49,206 nucleotides of DNA from Campylobacterota bacterium (GTDB taxonomy: Bacteria > Campylobacterota > Campylobacteria > Campylobacterales > Sulfurimonadaceae), in assembly GCA_040752835.1 (NCBI GenBank), contig JBFMGG010000011.1, positions 1-49,206 of the forward strand, written 5' to 3'. The notes under the pieces are model-generated. The model did not search any database, was not told where the DNA came from, and saw nothing but the letters and a program-made list of their open reading frames with translations. Positions within the stretch are counted from its first letter, which is position 1. Each line of letters opens with the position of its first letter. A program made the position numbers and the translations under genes. Positions 1-6,667 of the stretch are shown here, piece after piece.

Positions 1-2
1 AT

Positions 3-80
3 GAGGTTATCAATTATGGTGTGTCAATCGATAAGCTGGCTCAGATGCTAGAGTCTGGACAGATGAGATTTGACGTTTAA
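3..80 (+). CDS. C-terminal fragment of an unidentified protein
   Basis: An open frame enters from the left edge and stops with TAA at 78-80. It gives 25 residues ending in SGQMRFDV. The stop is followed directly by a terminator-like hairpin and the convergent end of dnaN, which fits the end of a real plus-strand gene. The tail does not match the C-terminus expected for GyrB or another usual origin neighbour, and the fragment is too short to assign to a family. It is cut by the window edge, so its start and function are unknown. Confidence 0.5.
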   Translation, partial: EVINYGVSIDKLAQMLESGQMRFDV

Positions 81-86
81 GTTTCA

Positions 87-137
87 GAGGGTCAAAAATG
101 GAAATCAACCACTTTTTAAAGAGACCCAAGATTTTTT
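87..137. terminator. Bidirectional terminator between convergent genes
   Basis: GGGTC at 89-93 pairs with GACCC at 123-127, and inside it A-rich and TGG segments pair with CCA and T-rich segments, giving a long interrupted stem. A T run follows on the plus strand at 132-137. It lies between the left-edge gene and the end of dnaN, so it could stop transcription from both sides. Confidence 0.5.
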
Positions 138-1203
138 AGATGACGATCGGCATCACGATCGTTTTGAAGTTGTTTTCGCGCAAAACGAAAGGCTGGTTCG
201 ATTCGTTGGCTTCGAGGATAAAATCGGGGGTATTGATCTGCCCAAGGAAATCGAGGATGTAGCGGCTGTTGATCGCAAGGATGAAGGGGACGTCGAAGCC
301 GTTCTCAATCTCGACGGCGGTTTTGGCCTCGATGTTGTCGTCGCTGAGACTTTCGAACAAAATGGCGTCTTTCTGGAAAGTCAGTTTCAAGTCGTTCGAA
401 ATGGTCGTGATCTGCTTGATCGCGGTAACGATGGCGCTTTTGGGCAACGTAATGGTCCGCTGGCACTCTTTGGGGATGATACGGGTGTAATCGGGGAATT
501 TGCCGTTGATCAGTTTGGTAAAGAACAGCGAGTCTTCGGATTTGATGATGAGATGGGTATTGTCGTAGTAGATCTCGATGTTTTCGGAAAAGAGTTTCTG
601 GATTTCGATGATCGCTTTTTTCGGGACGATGATCGAGAGTTCGTGATCGCTCTGACCGTCGATGTGAACGAGGGCCAACCGACGGGTATCGGTCGAGACG
701 AAATTGATCTGGTTGGAGCGGATGTCGATCAGGGCTCCGTTGAGTTCGAATTTCGGATTGTTGGTGTCGGCTGCGGGGGTGATTTTTTTGAGCGATTCGA
801 TCAGGAGTTGGGAATTAATCGCGATGTTGGGTTTGTTCTCCGTCGAGGGGAAGGAGGGAAACTCACTGCTTTTGTATGTCGGGAGTTTGAAGTTGGAACG
901 TTTCTGACGGATGTGAAGCGTTTCACGTTCCAGTTCCAGTTCGATCTCCTCGTCTTTGAGGATCCGGACGATGTCGAGGAGTTTTTTACCGTTGGCGGTT
1001 ACGGAGCCGGGTTCTTCGACGGTGAGTGAATTGGTCTGCATGGAGAGTCCGATCTCGTAATCGGTCGCTTTGGCAAACAGGGTCCGTCCGTCCGTGCTCA
1101 GCAGGATATGGGAGGTGATTTGGGAAGTGTCTTTCTTTTCGAGAAAGGGCTGCAAGTGCAGCAATATGTTTTCGAGCACCGGTTTGTCAACGGTAATTTT
1201 CAT
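136..1203 (-). CDS. dnaN: DNA polymerase III subunit beta (sliding clamp)
   Basis: The 355-residue product is a full-length beta clamp. It begins MKITVDKPVLENILLHL and ends with the family tail IVMPIVI. Two clamps form a ring around DNA, hold the replicative polymerase on the template, and dock MutS, ligase and other partners. The length is normal for the family, which has three repeated domains of about 120 residues. The ATG at 1201-1203 has a GGAG ribosome site about six bases upstream. The gene lies downstream of dnaA on the same strand, separated by a 189-base gap that carries origin elements. The AT-rich tract and DnaA-trio-like motif lie just upstream of the dnaN ribosome site, so initiation and dnaN transcription may interfere. 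Identification is secure. Confidence 0.97.
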   Translation of the reverse strand: MKITVDKPVLENILLHLQPFLEKKDTSQITSHILLSTDGRTLFAKATDYEIGLSMQTNSLTVEEPGSVTANGKKLLDIVRILKDEEIELELERETLHIRQKRSNFKLPTYKSSEFPSFPSTENKPNIAINSQLLIESLKKITPAADTNNPKFELNGALIDIRSNQINFVSTDTRRLALVHIDGQSDHELSIIVPKKAIIEIQKLFSENIEIYYDNTHLIIKSEDSLFFTKLINGKFPDYTRIIPKECQRTITLPKSAIVTAIKQITTISNDLKLTFQKDAILFESLSDDNIEAKTAVEIENGFDVPFILAINSRYILDFLGQINTPDFILEANESNQPFVLRENNFKTIVMPIVI

Positions 1204-1392
1204 CCAAAGCTCCTTTTTTATATTTATAACATCAGTATCTAGTAGTTAGTAATAAGGGGGTGTGAATGTGTGAAAACGCTCCACAAACTCCTGTTTTCGG
1301 GAATGAACCGATGTGATCAAAAGGATCGCTTTCATTCACATCGATTCACATCTTGAATTATATCTTTTTTAAAACGGGTTGACAAACACAAA
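1204..1392. other. Origin segment between dnaA and dnaN (oriC2-like)
   Basis: This gap holds four copies of TTCAC, the core of epsilonproteobacterial DnaA boxes. Two are tandem and plus-oriented, ten bases apart (1335-1339 and 1345-1349, each within ATTCACAT). Two are minus-oriented, eight bases apart (1262-1266 and 1270-1274). Next to the minus pair come a run of G/C (1256-1260), trinucleotide repeats (1240-1255) and an AT-rich tract (about 1208-1238). Box, GC cluster, trinucleotides and AT tract in that order is the known layout of a bacterial unwinding element. I infer this is where strands open. No coding potential was seen. Confidence 0.75.
1240..1260 (-). other. DnaA-trio-like element with adjacent GC cluster
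   Basis: The plus strand reads TAG TAG T TAG TAA TAA from 1240 to 1255, then five G. Reading away from the nearest DnaA box (1262-1266), the plus strand is 3'-to-5' AAT AAT GAT T GAT GAT. This matches the 3'-(G/A)AT-5' trio that DnaA binds as single-stranded DNA in other bacteria. One extra T breaks the phase between the second and third repeats. The element sits between DnaA boxes and an AT-rich stretch, as expected. The function is inferred from layout only. Confidence 0.65.
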
Positions 1393-2721
1393 TTATTCGT
1401 CGGTTACGGTCGAGACTTTGTTCGAGAGTTCTTCGATCTTGATGCGGAAATCCTCGTCGTTTTTCATCAGCTCCTGGATTTTTTTCATCGTATGGCTGAC
1501 GGCGGTGTGATCTTTCATCCCGAAGTACTGTGCCAGCTGCGGCATTGAGTTGGGGGTGAGGGAACGGGAGAGATAGATGGCGATACGGCGCGCATAGACG
1601 ATGTTGCTGTTACGGCTTTTCGAGCGTATTTCGCTGGGTTTGACGTTGAGTTCTTTGGCCACCGTGTCCATGATGAGATCGATCGTAATGTTGCTCCGCT
1701 TTTCGGCCATTTGTTCTTTGAGGACGTTTCGTGCAAATTCGATGGTGATGTCTACCCCCATCAGCTGTGAATAGGCATTGAGTTTCGAGAGGATCCCCTC
1801 GATTTCACGGGTATTGTTTTCGATGATCGTGGCGACATAGTTGATAACGTCGCGGTCGAGTTTGACCCGGTTGATTTCACATTTTTTCTTGATGATCTCG
1901 ATTTTCGTCTCCAGTTCGGGAGGCTGGATATCGGCCACGAGGCCCCATTCGAAACGGCTGATGAGCCGTTCTTCGATCCCGCCGATCTTTTTGGGGTGTT
2001 TGTCCGAGGTGATGATGATCTGCTTGTTCTCGTTGCGAAGGGCTTCAAACGTATGGAAAAACTCTTCCTGAAGCTGGTTTTTGCCGCTCAGGAACTGGAT
2101 GTCGTCGATGAGAAGAAGGTCGCATTTACGGTATTTGTCCTTGAAACGGTCCATTGTTTTGTTGTTTAGGTGGCGGAGAAAATCGTTGAGAAACTGTTCG
2201 ACCGAGGTGTAGATGACGGTTTTGCCCTGGGAGAGCATGACGTTTCCGACCGATTGCATCAGGTGGGTTTTTCCCAGCCCGACGCCGCCGTAGATGAAAA
2301 GGGGGTTGTAGACGATGCCCGGTTTTTCGCTGACCGCCTTGGCCGAGATGTAGGCAAACTGGTTCGATCCCCCGATGACGAAGTTTTGAAACGTATAGGA
2401 GGGATTGAGGAGCGATCCGCCGCTGGGACGTTCCGCCGGGGCGGCTACGACGGGATTGTGGGCGGTTGCGGGAGTTGAGGTTTTGACGACGATCGAGACG
2501 GAGGGTCTGACGCCGGTTTTGATTTCAAACAGATGGGAAATTTTATCGGCAAATTTCGTGCGGATCCAGTTGGCGATCAGCGGATTGGGGGCGTGAAAAA
2601 CGGCCAGATTGCTTTTCGAATCGTTTTCGTTGAATTCAAGCTGCCGGATGTAACGCTGATAATCGATTTCGCTGATTTCATTTTTCAACGCGTTCAATAC
2701 TTGTTTGCCGATAGAGTTCAT
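1393..2721 (-). CDS. dnaA: Chromosomal replication initiator protein DnaA
   Basis: The 442-residue product has the DnaA layout: an N-terminal oligomerisation domain (1-75), a short linker, an AAA+ ATPase with Walker A at 145-152 (GGVGLGKT) and Walker B at 202-210 (LLLIDDIQF), and a C-terminal helix-turn-helix domain with the signature DHTAVSHTMKKI. It binds DnaA boxes, forms a filament on the trio strand and opens the origin. The start is the ATG at 2719-2721, preceded by AGGGA. A longer frame begins at 2784, but it would run through DnaA boxes in the upstream gap and its extra residues do not look like DnaA. DnaA-box cores flank the gene on both sides, so autoregulation is likely. ruvC diverges from it across a 108-base gap. 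Confidence 0.97.
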   Translation of the reverse strand: MNSIGKQVLNALKNEISEIDYQRYIRQLEFNENDSKSNLAVFHAPNPLIANWIRTKFADKISHLFEIKTGVRPSVSIVVKTSTPATAHNPVVAAPAERPSGGSLLNPSYTFQNFVIGGSNQFAYISAKAVSEKPGIVYNPLFIYGGVGLGKTHLMQSVGNVMLSQGKTVIYTSVEQFLNDFLRHLNNKTMDRFKDKYRKCDLLLIDDIQFLSGKNQLQEEFFHTFEALRNENKQIIITSDKHPKKIGGIEERLISRFEWGLVADIQPPELETKIEIIKKKCEINRVKLDRDVINYVATIIENNTREIEGILSKLNAYSQLMGVDITIEFARNVLKEQMAEKRSNITIDLIMDTVAKELNVKPSEIRSKSRNSNIVYARRIAIYLSRSLTPNSMPQLAQYFGMKDHTAVSHTMKKIQELMKNDEDFRIKIEELSNKVSTVTDE

Positions 2722-2829
2722 CGTTTTCCCTGAATGTGAATAGAGATGTGAATAATATCTTTTTTTCCCTATAATTAGGCTCAAAGAAAGGGTGAATATC
2801 TTTTATTCACCCCTGTGAACGGAGAAAAT
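2722..2829. other. Origin segment between dnaA and ruvC (oriC1-like) with divergent promoters
   Basis: Five TTCAC cores lie in 108 bases: 2736-2740, 2748-2752, 2792-2796 and 2815-2819 (minus), and 2806-2810 (plus). Two of them form the arms of a perfect 9-base inverted repeat, GGGTGAATA at 2790-2798 and TATTCACCC at 2804-2812. A TATAAT at 2770-2775 could be a -10 box for ruvC. The gap must also contain the dnaA promoter. Boxes in and around the promoters suggest that DnaA regulates both genes. The arrangement resembles oriC1 of the bipartite Helicobacter origin, which lies upstream of dnaA. Confidence 0.7.
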
Positions 2830-3318
2830 ATGACGATTTTGGGAATCGATCCGGGAACGCGCAACTGCGGATACGCGATCGTAAGAATCGAGGGGCAGAA
2901 AATACGTCTGGTCGAAGCGGGTCTCATCAAAATGAAAAGCGAAGCGCTGCAATATCAGATACCGCAAGTATGCGAAGCGATCGAGCAGATTTTCGCTTCC
3001 CACACGATCGACGAAGTGGCGATGGAGGATATTTTTTACGCCCACAATCCCAAAACCGTTCTCAAACTGGCCCAATTTCGTGGGGCGGTCACTCTCAAAC
3101 TGTTGCAGGAATACGGAATGTTTGCCGAATATACGCCGTTGCAGGTCAAAAAATCGCTGACGGGGAAAGCCAAAGCGGCCAAAGAACAGGTAGCATTCAT
3201 GGTGAAACAGATACTGGGGATTACCAAAGAGATCAAGCCGCTCGATATTACCGATGCGATGGCGGTGGCGATTACGCACGCGCAGAGAGTCAAGCTCGAA
3301 AAAAACAAGCAGAAATAA
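2830..3318 (+). CDS. ruvC: Holliday junction resolvase RuvC
   Basis: The 162-residue RuvC endonuclease makes symmetrical cuts in four-way junctions together with RuvAB. The RNase-H-like fold carries the four expected acidic residues: D7 (in GIDPG), E66 (in AMEDIF), D139 and D142 (in LDITDAM). The start is the ATG at 2830, with GGAGA directly upstream. An in-frame GTG at 2815 would add five residues and lies inside a DnaA box, so it was not chosen. ruvC next to dnaA is a known arrangement in this phylum. A hairpin follows about 15 bases after the stop. Confidence 0.96.
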   Translation: MTILGIDPGTRNCGYAIVRIEGQKIRLVEAGLIKMKSEALQYQIPQVCEAIEQIFASHTIDEVAMEDIFYAHNPKTVLKLAQFRGAVTLKLLQEYGMFAEYTPLQVKKSLTGKAKAAKEQVAFMVKQILGITKEIKPLDITDAMAVAITHAQRVKLEKNKQK

Positions 3319-3333
3319 AATCGGGATCGGAAA

Positions 3334-3360
3334 GGCGACCGACACACCAGGAAGGTCGCC
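3334..3360 (+). terminator. Hairpin downstream of ruvC
   Basis: GGCGACC at 3334-3340 and GGTCGCC at 3354-3360 form a perfect 7-base GC-rich stem with a 13-base loop. There is no T run after it, so it is either a weak or factor-assisted terminator or another structured site. It starts 15 bases past the ruvC stop. Confidence 0.4.
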
Positions 3361-3851
3361 GATCCAGAAGTGTATCCAAAGAGTCTTAGAGATCGTTAAT
3401 AATTTTTGAACGGGCCGGCGGTATCACAAAACGATTAAGTATCGTCGGGTGTGTTTTTCCCTGTTATGCACCTGAGACAATTCTGAAAACTTTTCAAAAA
3501 CGTTAAAATTTTTCAAAATGTGTAATATTCACACTGTGACATTCTTGTGAATAACTCATCGTTTTTTCTTCCGCAAATCGATACAAAAACTCTCTTGTTT
3601 CAGAAAAAATTTATCTGAAAAAGATCTGAAACGGGCAACCTTTCAAACGCCTGAAACTCCATATTTTAGGGGCCTGAAAGAAATTTTCCTATTTTCAAAA
3701 ATTATTAAGGCGCTGTTAGTAAAAGTTATTCACATCACATCTTGCGCTTTGGACCCTAACGGGGCGTAATCATCGGGTAATCAAAACGTAATCAATCCGA
3801 AATTAACACGATCTAGCATTGTACAAACCTACCATATTATAGAGGGACGAC
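3361..3851. other. Long non-coding AT-rich gap with DnaA boxes and short repeats
   Basis: I see no gene in these 491 bases. There are three TTCAC cores (3528-3532, 3547-3551 on minus, 3729-3733). The latter two extend to TTATTCACA, the form closest to the Helicobacter consensus. The gap also has three exact copies of TTTTCAAAA (3491-3499, 3510-3518, 3692-3700) and five of CTGAAA (3483, 3615, 3626, 3651, 3674). ACGAT at 3431-3435 and ATCGT at 3441-3445 form a small hairpin. This may be a third origin or replication-control segment. The promoter of the downstream acyltransferase gene must lie near its right end. Confidence 0.5.
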
Positions 3852-5576
3852 ATGGTCAATGCAGAAATGATGTTACGAAAAACGCACCCGCGTTTGTTTG
3901 AAAATCCGGGAATCGTTACGAAAAGTTTGATCGGAGTTTTGCGATTGCTCCTGCACGAAAAATCGATCAACCGTTTTATGGTCAAACACGACGACAAAAA
4001 AGGGATCGAGTTCATCGCGGCGGCTTTGGAACACCTGAACGTTTCGTACAAAACCATCCATCGCCAAATCGAACATATTCCCTCGATGGGGAAAGTGGTG
4101 ATCGTGGCCAACCATCCTCTGGGCGCATTGGACGCATTGTGCCTCATTCAAATGGTGTGTTCGGTTCGGCAGGACAAAAAAGTCAAAATCGTCGCCAATA
4201 AAATGCTCGGGGCGATTCCCCAGCTTAAAGAGTTTTTGATCGGGGTGGACAACGTCAACGAGAAAGTCTCCAAACACGCGCTGCGTCAGATCGATCATGC
4301 ACTTCAGGCCGAAGAAGCGGTGATTTTTTTCCCTTCGGGCGAAGTATCGCGTGCCGGTTTGTTCGGAATCACGGAAGGGGCGTGGAAAGGGGGATTCGTG
4401 AAATTCGCCAAACGCAACGCCGCGCCGATCCTCCCCGTTTACATCAAAGCCCGCAACACTCCGCTGTTTTATGCCGCGTCGTGGATCTACAAGCCGTTGG
4501 GCGCGTTACTGCTCAGTCATGAAATGTTTGCGGCGCGTAACCGCGTATTCGAATTTACGATCGGGGAAGTCGTCAGCCACAAAGCACTGAACGATTTGCA
4601 CGTCAGCGAAAAACGGCATGCACGTTTGTTTCGTAAACATCTCCTGCGTCTTTCCAAAGGGAAAAAAGGGATCTACCCGACCGAATGTTCCATCGCCCAT
4701 CCCGTATCGCGGCAGGAGATTCGCAGCGAATTGCGCCGCGGAGAAATGCTGGGAATGACCAGCGACGGAAAACAGATCGTACTCATCGAGCAGGAAAACG
4801 CTCCGAACATCGTCAATGAAATCGGACGTCTTCGCGAGTATTCGTTTCGCAAGGTGGGCGAAGGGAGCGGAAAAGCACGCGATGTGGACGAATTCGACCG
4901 TTATTACCACCACCTGATTTTGTGGGACGACGAAGCGCTGGAGATTGCCGGAGCTTATCGGATCGGCGAATCCGGATGGATCCTTTCATGGCTCGGAAAA
5001 GAAGGACTGTACATGAACGATCTGTGCGAAATCGACGATGCGATGGATCCGATCCTCGAAGACGCCATCGAGCTGGGACGCAGTTTTGTCCAGCCGAAAT
5101 ACTGGGGAAGCCGCGCGCTCGATTATTTGTGGCAGGGGATCGGGGCGTATCTGAGTCATAATCCCCACATCAAATACATGTATGGGCCGGTGAGCATTTC
5201 GGGGAGTTTTCCCAAACACGCCCAGGAGGCGCTCGTCTATTTTTACACCCTTTATTTCGGTTCGTTCCACAATCGCGTCAGGGCCCGTTCTCCTTACCGC
5301 CTCTCCGATTACGTCCGTCAGGAGTTTGCCGATTTCTTCGTCGGAAACGATTACGCCGAGGACTTCAAACGTCTCAAAGATTATCTCAAGTCATTTGACG
5401 TGTCGGTTCCGACTCTCTACAAACAATACAGCGAATTGTGCGAAGAGGGAGGGGTAGAGTTTATGGATTTCGGCATCGATACCGATTTCAACAATTGCAT
5501 CGACGGTTACATCCTCGTTGACGTTTCAAAAATAAAAGAGGCAAAGCGTCAGCGTTACATCAGAGGGGGCGAGTAA
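3852..5576 (+). CDS. olsF: Two-domain acyltransferase (lysophospholipid acyltransferase plus GNAT), OlsF-like
   Basis: The 574-residue protein joins two acyltransferase modules. Residues 60-250 form a PlsC-type glycerolipid acyltransferase with NHPLGALD (H88, D94) and a second block FFPSGEVS (159-166). Residues about 295-520 resemble the GNAT-like OlsB N-acyltransferase, with REYSFRKVG and the block HHLILWDDEALEIAGAYRIG. In OlsF proteins such as that of Serratia, one chain makes the phosphate-free ornithine lipid by N-acylating ornithine with a 3-hydroxy fatty acid and then O-acylating the product. The same role is inferred here at the inner membrane face, though other amino acids could be the substrate. 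A GAGGG site precedes the ATG. The gene is alone between the origin gap and a convergent gene that it overlaps by 17 bases. Confidence 0.75.
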   Translation: MVNAEMMLRKTHPRLFENPGIVTKSLIGVLRLLLHEKSINRFMVKHDDKKGIEFIAAALEHLNVSYKTIHRQIEHIPSMGKVVIVANHPLGALDALCLIQMVCSVRQDKKVKIVANKMLGAIPQLKEFLIGVDNVNEKVSKHALRQIDHALQAEEAVIFFPSGEVSRAGLFGITEGAWKGGFVKFAKRNAAPILPVYIKARNTPLFYAASWIYKPLGALLLSHEMFAARNRVFEFTIGEVVSHKALNDLHVSEKRHARLFRKHLLRLSKGKKGIYPTECSIAHPVSRQEIRSELRRGEMLGMTSDGKQIVLIEQENAPNIVNEIGRLREYSFRKVGEGSGKARDVDEFDRYYHHLILWDDEALEIAGAYRIGESGWILSWLGKEGLYMNDLCEIDDAMDPILEDAIELGRSFVQPKYWGSRALDYLWQGIGAYLSHNPHIKYMYGPVSISGSFPKHAQEALVYFYTLYFGSFHNRVRARSPYRLSDYVRQEFADFFVGNDYAEDFKRLKDYLKSFDVSVPTLYKQYSELCEEGGVEFMDFGIDTDFNNCIDGYILVDVSKIKEAKRQRYIRGGE

Positions 5577-6483
5577 CTTTCATCGCTTCGAAACACTCTC
5601 TGACGAAATCTTCACGCGATACGATATGATAGGGGTTGGCACCGTATTCGAATTCGAGCGAATGCGCATGCAACAGTAGCCGGGTTGCCCCGGTATTCCC
5701 AAATCGCTCTTCCTCGCTCATCTCCTTGTCCAGAAACCGCACCGCATCGTTTTCGTCCTGTCCGTAAATGGGATCGCCGATGATCGGATGTTTCACGTGA
5801 AACAAATGAACCCGTATCTGATGCTGACGGCCGGTAAGCGGCGAAGCTTCGACGAGGGTCGCATCGATATCGGGAAAATACTCCAACGGAGTGATAAAGG
5901 TACGCGAGGGTTTTCCTTCGGGATGGACACGAACGATCATCCGCACGATGCTGCTTTGATCTTCTTTTCGTAACAACGGTTCGCGTATGTCCAAAGGGTG
6001 CTCCAGCTTTCCGCGTACTAACGCAAGATAGCGTTTCGTTATCTCACGCTCCTCGAACATCATCTTCAAAACACGTTCGCTGGTTTTGTTACGGGCGGCC
6101 AAAACAAGCCCGCTCGTTTCCTGGTCGATACGGTGGGTAATGTTAGCGTCCTGGCCGAAACGGTGTTTGATTTCGTCATTGAGCGAATAAGGGGTATGAC
6201 GGTTCTGGGGATGGACGATGAGACCGCTGGGTTTGTCGTAGACCGCGAAATCGTTAGCGACAAACGTCGGGGTGAGTCCTTTGGATAACGGTTCAAAACA
6301 GACGAACTCGAAATCCCCCTCCACGAACCCCGCCTGATTGTCCATCACCTCACCGTTGACAAACAGTCTTCCTTTGGCGATCAGACGCTGCGCCTCTTTT
6401 TGGGTGTATCCCAGTTCTTTCATCAGAAAGAGAAACGCTTTTTGTTTGACGGGGGCATGGAGCTTTTTAACGACGAAAGGCAA
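5560..6483 (-). CDS. RluA-family pseudouridine synthase with S4 domain
   Basis: The 307-residue enzyme converts uridine to pseudouridine in structured RNA, most likely 23S rRNA. An N-terminal S4 RNA-binding domain (15-62) precedes the catalytic domain, whose motif II is HRIDQETSGLVLAAR with the catalytic aspartate at D120. The block GRQHQIRVHLFHVKHPIIGDPIYG is also typical of the family in content (GRQHQIRVH, then PIIGDPIYG). The architecture fits RluD or RluC types, but the target uridine cannot be told from sequence. The last 17 bases overlap the end of the acyltransferase gene convergently. The gene starts just left of a promoter region that reads the other way. Confidence 0.9.
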   Translation of the reverse strand: MPFVVKKLHAPVKQKAFLFLMKELGYTQKEAQRLIAKGRLFVNGEVMDNQAGFVEGDFEFVCFEPLSKGLTPTFVANDFAVYDKPSGLIVHPQNRHTPYSLNDEIKHRFGQDANITHRIDQETSGLVLAARNKTSERVLKMMFEEREITKRYLALVRGKLEHPLDIREPLLRKEDQSSIVRMIVRVHPEGKPSRTFITPLEYFPDIDATLVEASPLTGRQHQIRVHLFHVKHPIIGDPIYGQDENDAVRFLDKEMSEEERFGNTGATRLLLHAHSLEFEYGANPYHIVSREDFVRECFEAMKVTRPL

Positions 6484-6520
6484 AATATATTCCTTTATAA
6501 GGGAGGGTTGGGTAGACTAA

Positions 6521-6526
6521 TATAAT
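6521..6526 (+). promoter_or_regulatory. -10 box for the purB leader
   Basis: A perfect TATAAT stands at 6521-6526 in an AT-rich context, with no clear -35 box. Weak or absent -35 boxes are common in Campylobacterota housekeeping promoters. Transcription would begin near 6532 and run through a structured leader into purB. Confidence 0.55.
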
Positions 6527-6531
6527 AAAGA

Positions 6532-6645
6532 TTAGAGTACCGGAAGAGATGAAAAACTCTTCGGCGACGCCAGCCTCAACGGCGCTGAAGCTCACCTCGA
6601 AAAGAGGGAGGCATTGCATGGCTGACCACAATCTAAATACGTAAT
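6532..6645 (+). ncRNA. Structured leader or small RNA upstream of purB
   Basis: GAAGAG at 6543-6548 pairs with CTCTTC at 6557-6562 as the first hairpin. CAGCC at 6571-6575 can pair with GGCTG at 6620-6624, but GCCTC at 6573-6577 can instead pair with GAGGC at 6608-6612, and the two pairings exclude each other. CCTC at 6595-6598 with GAGG at 6604-6607 makes a small internal hairpin. The RNA sits between a strong -10 box and the purB ribosome site, so it is either a leader with two alternative folds or a separate small RNA. I compared it by eye with purine, ZTP, TPP, SAM/SAH, c-di-GMP and SRP RNA patterns and did not recognise it. Confidence 0.35.
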
Positions 6646-6667
6646 TTTAACACAGTAAGGAACACTC

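Noticed and set aside
70-1029. Long open frame on the plus strand opposite dnaN
   Set aside because: It is the antisense of a certain dnaN; the product is rich in D, F, R and G and has no family features.
3361-3851. A hidden small gene or tRNA in the gap after ruvC
   Set aside because: No frame with a ribosome site and no cloverleaf or T-loop sequence was found by eye.
6532-6645. 4.5S/SRP RNA or a known purine-type riboswitch before purB
   Set aside because: The SRP GGAAGCAG motif is absent and none of the known purine, ZTP, SAH or c-di-GMP riboswitch cores fits, although AACGGCGCT recalls part of the SAH class.
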